In this document: positions 61,682-64,000 of the stretch, piece after piece | Numbering within the stretch: position 1 is the first letter of the stretch | Layout of the letters: the number at the start of each line of letters is the position of its first letter | From: Anaerocolumna sp. MB42-C2 | GTDB taxonomy: Bacteria > Bacillota > Clostridia > Lachnospirales > Lachnospiraceae | Length of the DNA stretch: 64,000 nt | Direction: 5' to 3' | Assembly: GCF_030913705.1 (NCBI RefSeq) | Contig: NZ_CP133190.1 | Location: 1,302,001-1,366,000 of the forward strand | Translations under genes and position numbers: made by a program | Notes under the pieces: generated by a model | Database searches by the model: none | What the model saw: only the letters and a program-made list of their open reading frames with translations | What the model was told of the DNA's origin: nothing

Positions 61682-62432
61682 AGATGATTTTATTTTTATA
61701 TTTCCTGTTCAATTTTTCGTTAACCGGATTCTCACAAATTATCTTACTGACTTCATTAATGGAACAAATTCTGTAATTTGCTGTTTTCTCCAGTTTATCC
61801 ACTGCGCACATAGCAATCACTTCATCACTGTTTTCGACGAACAACTGTTTCACTCCGGCCTCAGCTTCATAGGGTACCGGAACACTAATACCGTTTTTCG
61901 AATCCACCGCATATACTCCGATATAACATTGATCAAAATGAAAGTTTTGCAATTGTTTTATAGCCATATCACCCACGGTTGTCTGCGATCCTTTATCACA
62001 CCTTCCCCCTATAAAAATCACCTCTGCATTTGGCCTTTTTCTAAGTTCATTCGCTACCGGGAAACTGTTAGTTACCACTCGAAGAGAAATGGAAAGTGGA
62101 AGAAGCGATGCCAGAATGAGATTCGTGCTGCCTCCATCAATTGCTATCATACTATCTTTTTTAATTAATTCAAGTGCCTTTTTAGCAATAAGGAACTTCT
62201 CATTTTTATGAACATGATTGCGGGCGTCAATACCCGGAACAGGTACCTTATAAGGAATGGCTCCGCCAAATACACGTTTCAAAACTCCCTGGTTCTCTAA
62301 TTCACTCAGGTCCCTTCGAATCGTATCCTTGGATATTACAAACTGTTTAGAAAGATCATTAACAACAACCCTCCCGTATTTATAGAGTTCATTTAGTATA
62401 TACTGCTGTCTCTCATCCTTTAACGTTTCCAT
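61680..62432 (-). CDS. DeoR-family sugar-responsive repressor
   Basis: The 250-residue protein starts at ATG 62432, directly after GGGGGG, which is close to the start. The N-terminal winged helix matches DeoR: RQQYILNELYKYGRVVVNDL, ISKDTIRRDLSELENQGVLK. The effector domain has the ISOCOT pattern (IAIDGGSTNLILASLL, VVTNSFPVANELR, IGVYAVDSKNGISV) where a phosphorylated sugar binds. It probably controls the dehydrogenase/isomerase/hydrolase operon beside it. Confidence 0.9.
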   Translation of the reverse strand: METLKDERQQYILNELYKYGRVVVNDLSKQFVISKDTIRRDLSELENQGVLKRVFGGAIPYKVPVPGIDARNHVHKNEKFLIAKKALELIKKDSMIAIDGGSTNLILASLLPLSISLRVVTNSFPVANELRKRPNAEVIFIGGRCDKGSQTTVGDMAIKQLQNFHFDQCYIGVYAVDSKNGISVPVPYEAEAGVKQLFVENSDEVIAMCAVDKLEKTANYRICSINEVSKIICENPVNEKLNRKYKNKII

Positions 62433-62620
62433 CCCCCCTTATATCGTTTAGCCATACGCTTTAGAAACTATTTCGTTTTGGAATATACCATACAATTGAT
62501 ACGAATTTCAGTACTTCCGCTATCAAGTATTTTTATTCCACACACAGATATTTTAGCATACAAATTATATTTAGGGAATTTTATTTTATATTAAAAACTT
62601 ATGTGCTCATTAACTCCATA

Positions 62621-63946
62621 CTATTCGATTATTTCCGTATGCAAAAGCTTTTGCATTAATACTTCAAGCCGTTTTAACTCCTTAACAGCCTCTTTATCGA
62701 AATTCATACGATTGTTATTTTCCTTAATCTCATGCATTAATCTTGTAAAATGTAACAGTCTGAAATCAACACATTTATCTCCTGTCATTTTAGAATAAAT
62801 ATACATAGGTCTTATTTTAAGATCGCTTATTATTGTTATATTTTTACCATCCATTTTACCTTTAGAAAACTTCAAACGGACCAAATTATTAAGCCTCGAA
62901 TTCGGAATATGCTCGTGACAGGAAATGAGATCACCCAGGGCATATACAATCAATCCCTGTTTCTTTATTCCGGAAAACGGATCAAGGAAAGAATACTTTT
63001 CCATAGGCTGAATCCCATGGGGATGATTTCCGATGATGATATCGATTCCTAATGTTATCAGTTTCTGTCCCATATTGATTACATTCTGGATCGGATAGGA
63101 TTCAAATTCCAGACTCCAATGAATGCAGGCAATAATTATATCTACATTCTTCTCTGTTTTTGCCGTTTGAACCTGTTTCTCTATCAATGAAATATCACAA
63201 TCCGGGCGGTTAAGTCTTATGGAATTGGCCAGGTAGTCCTTACCCTCAGGTACCGGCTTCCCATTGGTAGAGAAGGTATAGGAGAGGAAAGCAATTCGAA
63301 TACCGTTTTTTGTAATAACCAGGAAATCATCTCTCTGCTGTCTGTTACTTGCTGTCCCTACATGGGGACAGCCCTTTTTATCAAGAAATTCAAGTGTTTC
63401 CAATAATCCCTCTTCACCCATATCCAGGCAGTGGTTATTAGCGGTTGAATAGACATTAATCCCTCTGCCTTCTCTGTAAAAAACATCAAAAAACTCCGGT
63501 GTATTGTTAAGGGCAGGTGCTTTTAAAATATTCTTCGGCACAAAACTTGCGGATACGGATGGAACTACCGGAGTCTCAAGGTTAGCACAGCAAATATCAG
63601 AATCAAATAAAAAATCTTCTGCCTCTTCCCATAAATGAGTCGTATTATCCGTCCGTATATGGTGCGAAGCCAATATATCTCCTCCTGCAGTAAAACAAAG
63701 TCTGCTTTCTTCTTCAAAACCTAACGGTAAAATAAAATTCAGATCCTGATTTCTGAAATACTCTTCAATATTTTTCCCTTTCTCCGCTTTTTCTACCGGA
63801 TGATAAAAATATTTATATCCCCACCACAACTTCTCACCTAATTTCATATATCCTGCATTTCCCTCAATTTCCTGAGAGTACTGAAACTTATTTTTATGAA
63901 GCATCCCATTAATCCAACATACCAGTTTTAAAATATTTGTTATCAT
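62621..63946 (-). CDS. CapA-family protein (PGA_cap metallophosphatase-like)
   Basis: The 441-residue protein starts at ATG 63946 behind AAAGAGGGA. It shows the CapA hallmarks FTAGGDILASHHI, DICCANLETPVVP, STANNHCLDMGEEGLLETLE, ACIHWSLEFESYP and IGNHPHGIQPME. These resemble the metal-binding sites of calcineurin-like phosphatases. CapA-type proteins are linked to poly-gamma-glutamate capsule formation and also occur as lone enzymes. There is no obvious signal peptide or capB/capC neighbour, so the role here is open. Confidence 0.85.
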   Translation of the reverse strand: MITNILKLVCWINGMLHKNKFQYSQEIEGNAGYMKLGEKLWWGYKYFYHPVEKAEKGKNIEEYFRNQDLNFILPLGFEEESRLCFTAGGDILASHHIRTDNTTHLWEEAEDFLFDSDICCANLETPVVPSVSASFVPKNILKAPALNNTPEFFDVFYREGRGINVYSTANNHCLDMGEEGLLETLEFLDKKGCPHVGTASNRQQRDDFLVITKNGIRIAFLSYTFSTNGKPVPEGKDYLANSIRLNRPDCDISLIEKQVQTAKTEKNVDIIIACIHWSLEFESYPIQNVINMGQKLITLGIDIIIGNHPHGIQPMEKYSFLDPFSGIKKQGLIVYALGDLISCHEHIPNSRLNNLVRLKFSKGKMDGKNITIISDLKIRPMYIYSKMTGDKCVDFRLLHFTRLMHEIKENNNRMNFDKEAVKELKRLEVLMQKLLHTEIIE

Positions 63947-64000
63947 ATATTTATCCCTCTTTCGACACCTGAATTACTTAATTTAAATAGTATTAAGTAA

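Noticed and set aside
1..64000. CRISPR arrays, tRNA or rRNA genes, transposases, phage genes
   Set aside because: No regularly spaced identical repeats of CRISPR size, no tRNA or rRNA-like sequences and no transposase, integrase or phage structural motifs were seen. The short repeats found are single pairs or dispersed motifs.

Overview
The window reads as chromosome from a low-GC, spore-forming anaerobic Clostridia of the Lachnospiraceae type. The signs are AT-rich DNA, strong AGGAGG-type ribosome sites, frequent TTG/GTG starts, CotF-like spore coat genes, YesM/YesN regulators beside carbohydrate ABC importers, plant or mucin glycan hydrolases, and large c-di-GMP proteins. I see no rRNA, tRNA, CRISPR array, transposase or prophage gene. 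Species cannot be fixed from the sequence alone.

Layout. 1-2.0 kb: a truncated GNAT gene, a small HTH protein (CD3324 type), a possible 19-codon ORF and a YdcZ-type membrane protein. 2.1-15 kb: a glycan locus, probably for fucosylated substrates, with an AraC regulator, GH29 and GH95 hydrolases, an SDR epimerase, an LplABC-type importer and a YesM/YesN pair. 15.1-22.9 kb: a xyloside locus with a GH43 enzyme, a MalFG-type importer and an AraC regulator fused to a GH39 domain. 23-32.6 kb: an organic-acid or amino-acid locus around a PucR regulator, with two 2-hydroxyacid dehydrogenases, an AEC permease, an aminotransferase, a racemase, an FAD enzyme with a four-Cys motif and a multi-TM permease. 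A 12-bp motif is shared by two promoter regions here. 32.6-35.4 kb: a predicted 32-aa ORF, then a duplicated CotF-type module around a zinc alcohol dehydrogenase. 35.5-38.6 kb: an iron or siderophore-type importer behind an exact 7-1-7 Fur-type box.

40.8-48.6 kb holds the most interesting system. It is a one-strand operon that begins with a very short gene (28 codons, two Cys) and continues with an ABC-2 ATPase and permease, a CPBP membrane protease, a fused ABC exporter, a LytTR response regulator, an AgrC-like kinase and a radical SAM/SPASM enzyme. It closes with a 17-bp hairpin. A 22-bp-spaced direct repeat stands upstream of the TATAAT box of the small gene, as expected for a LytTR-controlled promoter. 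I read it as a self-regulated, radical-SAM-modified peptide (RiPP) system whose product may be a signal, a bacteriocin or both.

48.6-64 kb: a dCache-PAS-GGDEF-HD-GYP protein; a TetM-like translational GTPase fused to a YacP/Rae1-type NYN nuclease; a histidine phosphatase preceded (on its 3' side) by a cluster of hairpins; a GGDEF-EAL protein; a family 2 glycosyltransferase; a Gfo/Idh dehydrogenase, sugar isomerase and alpha/beta hydrolase operon next to a DeoR regulator; and a CapA-type protein at the right end.

Functions are inferred by recognising families and motifs by eye. No database search was possible.
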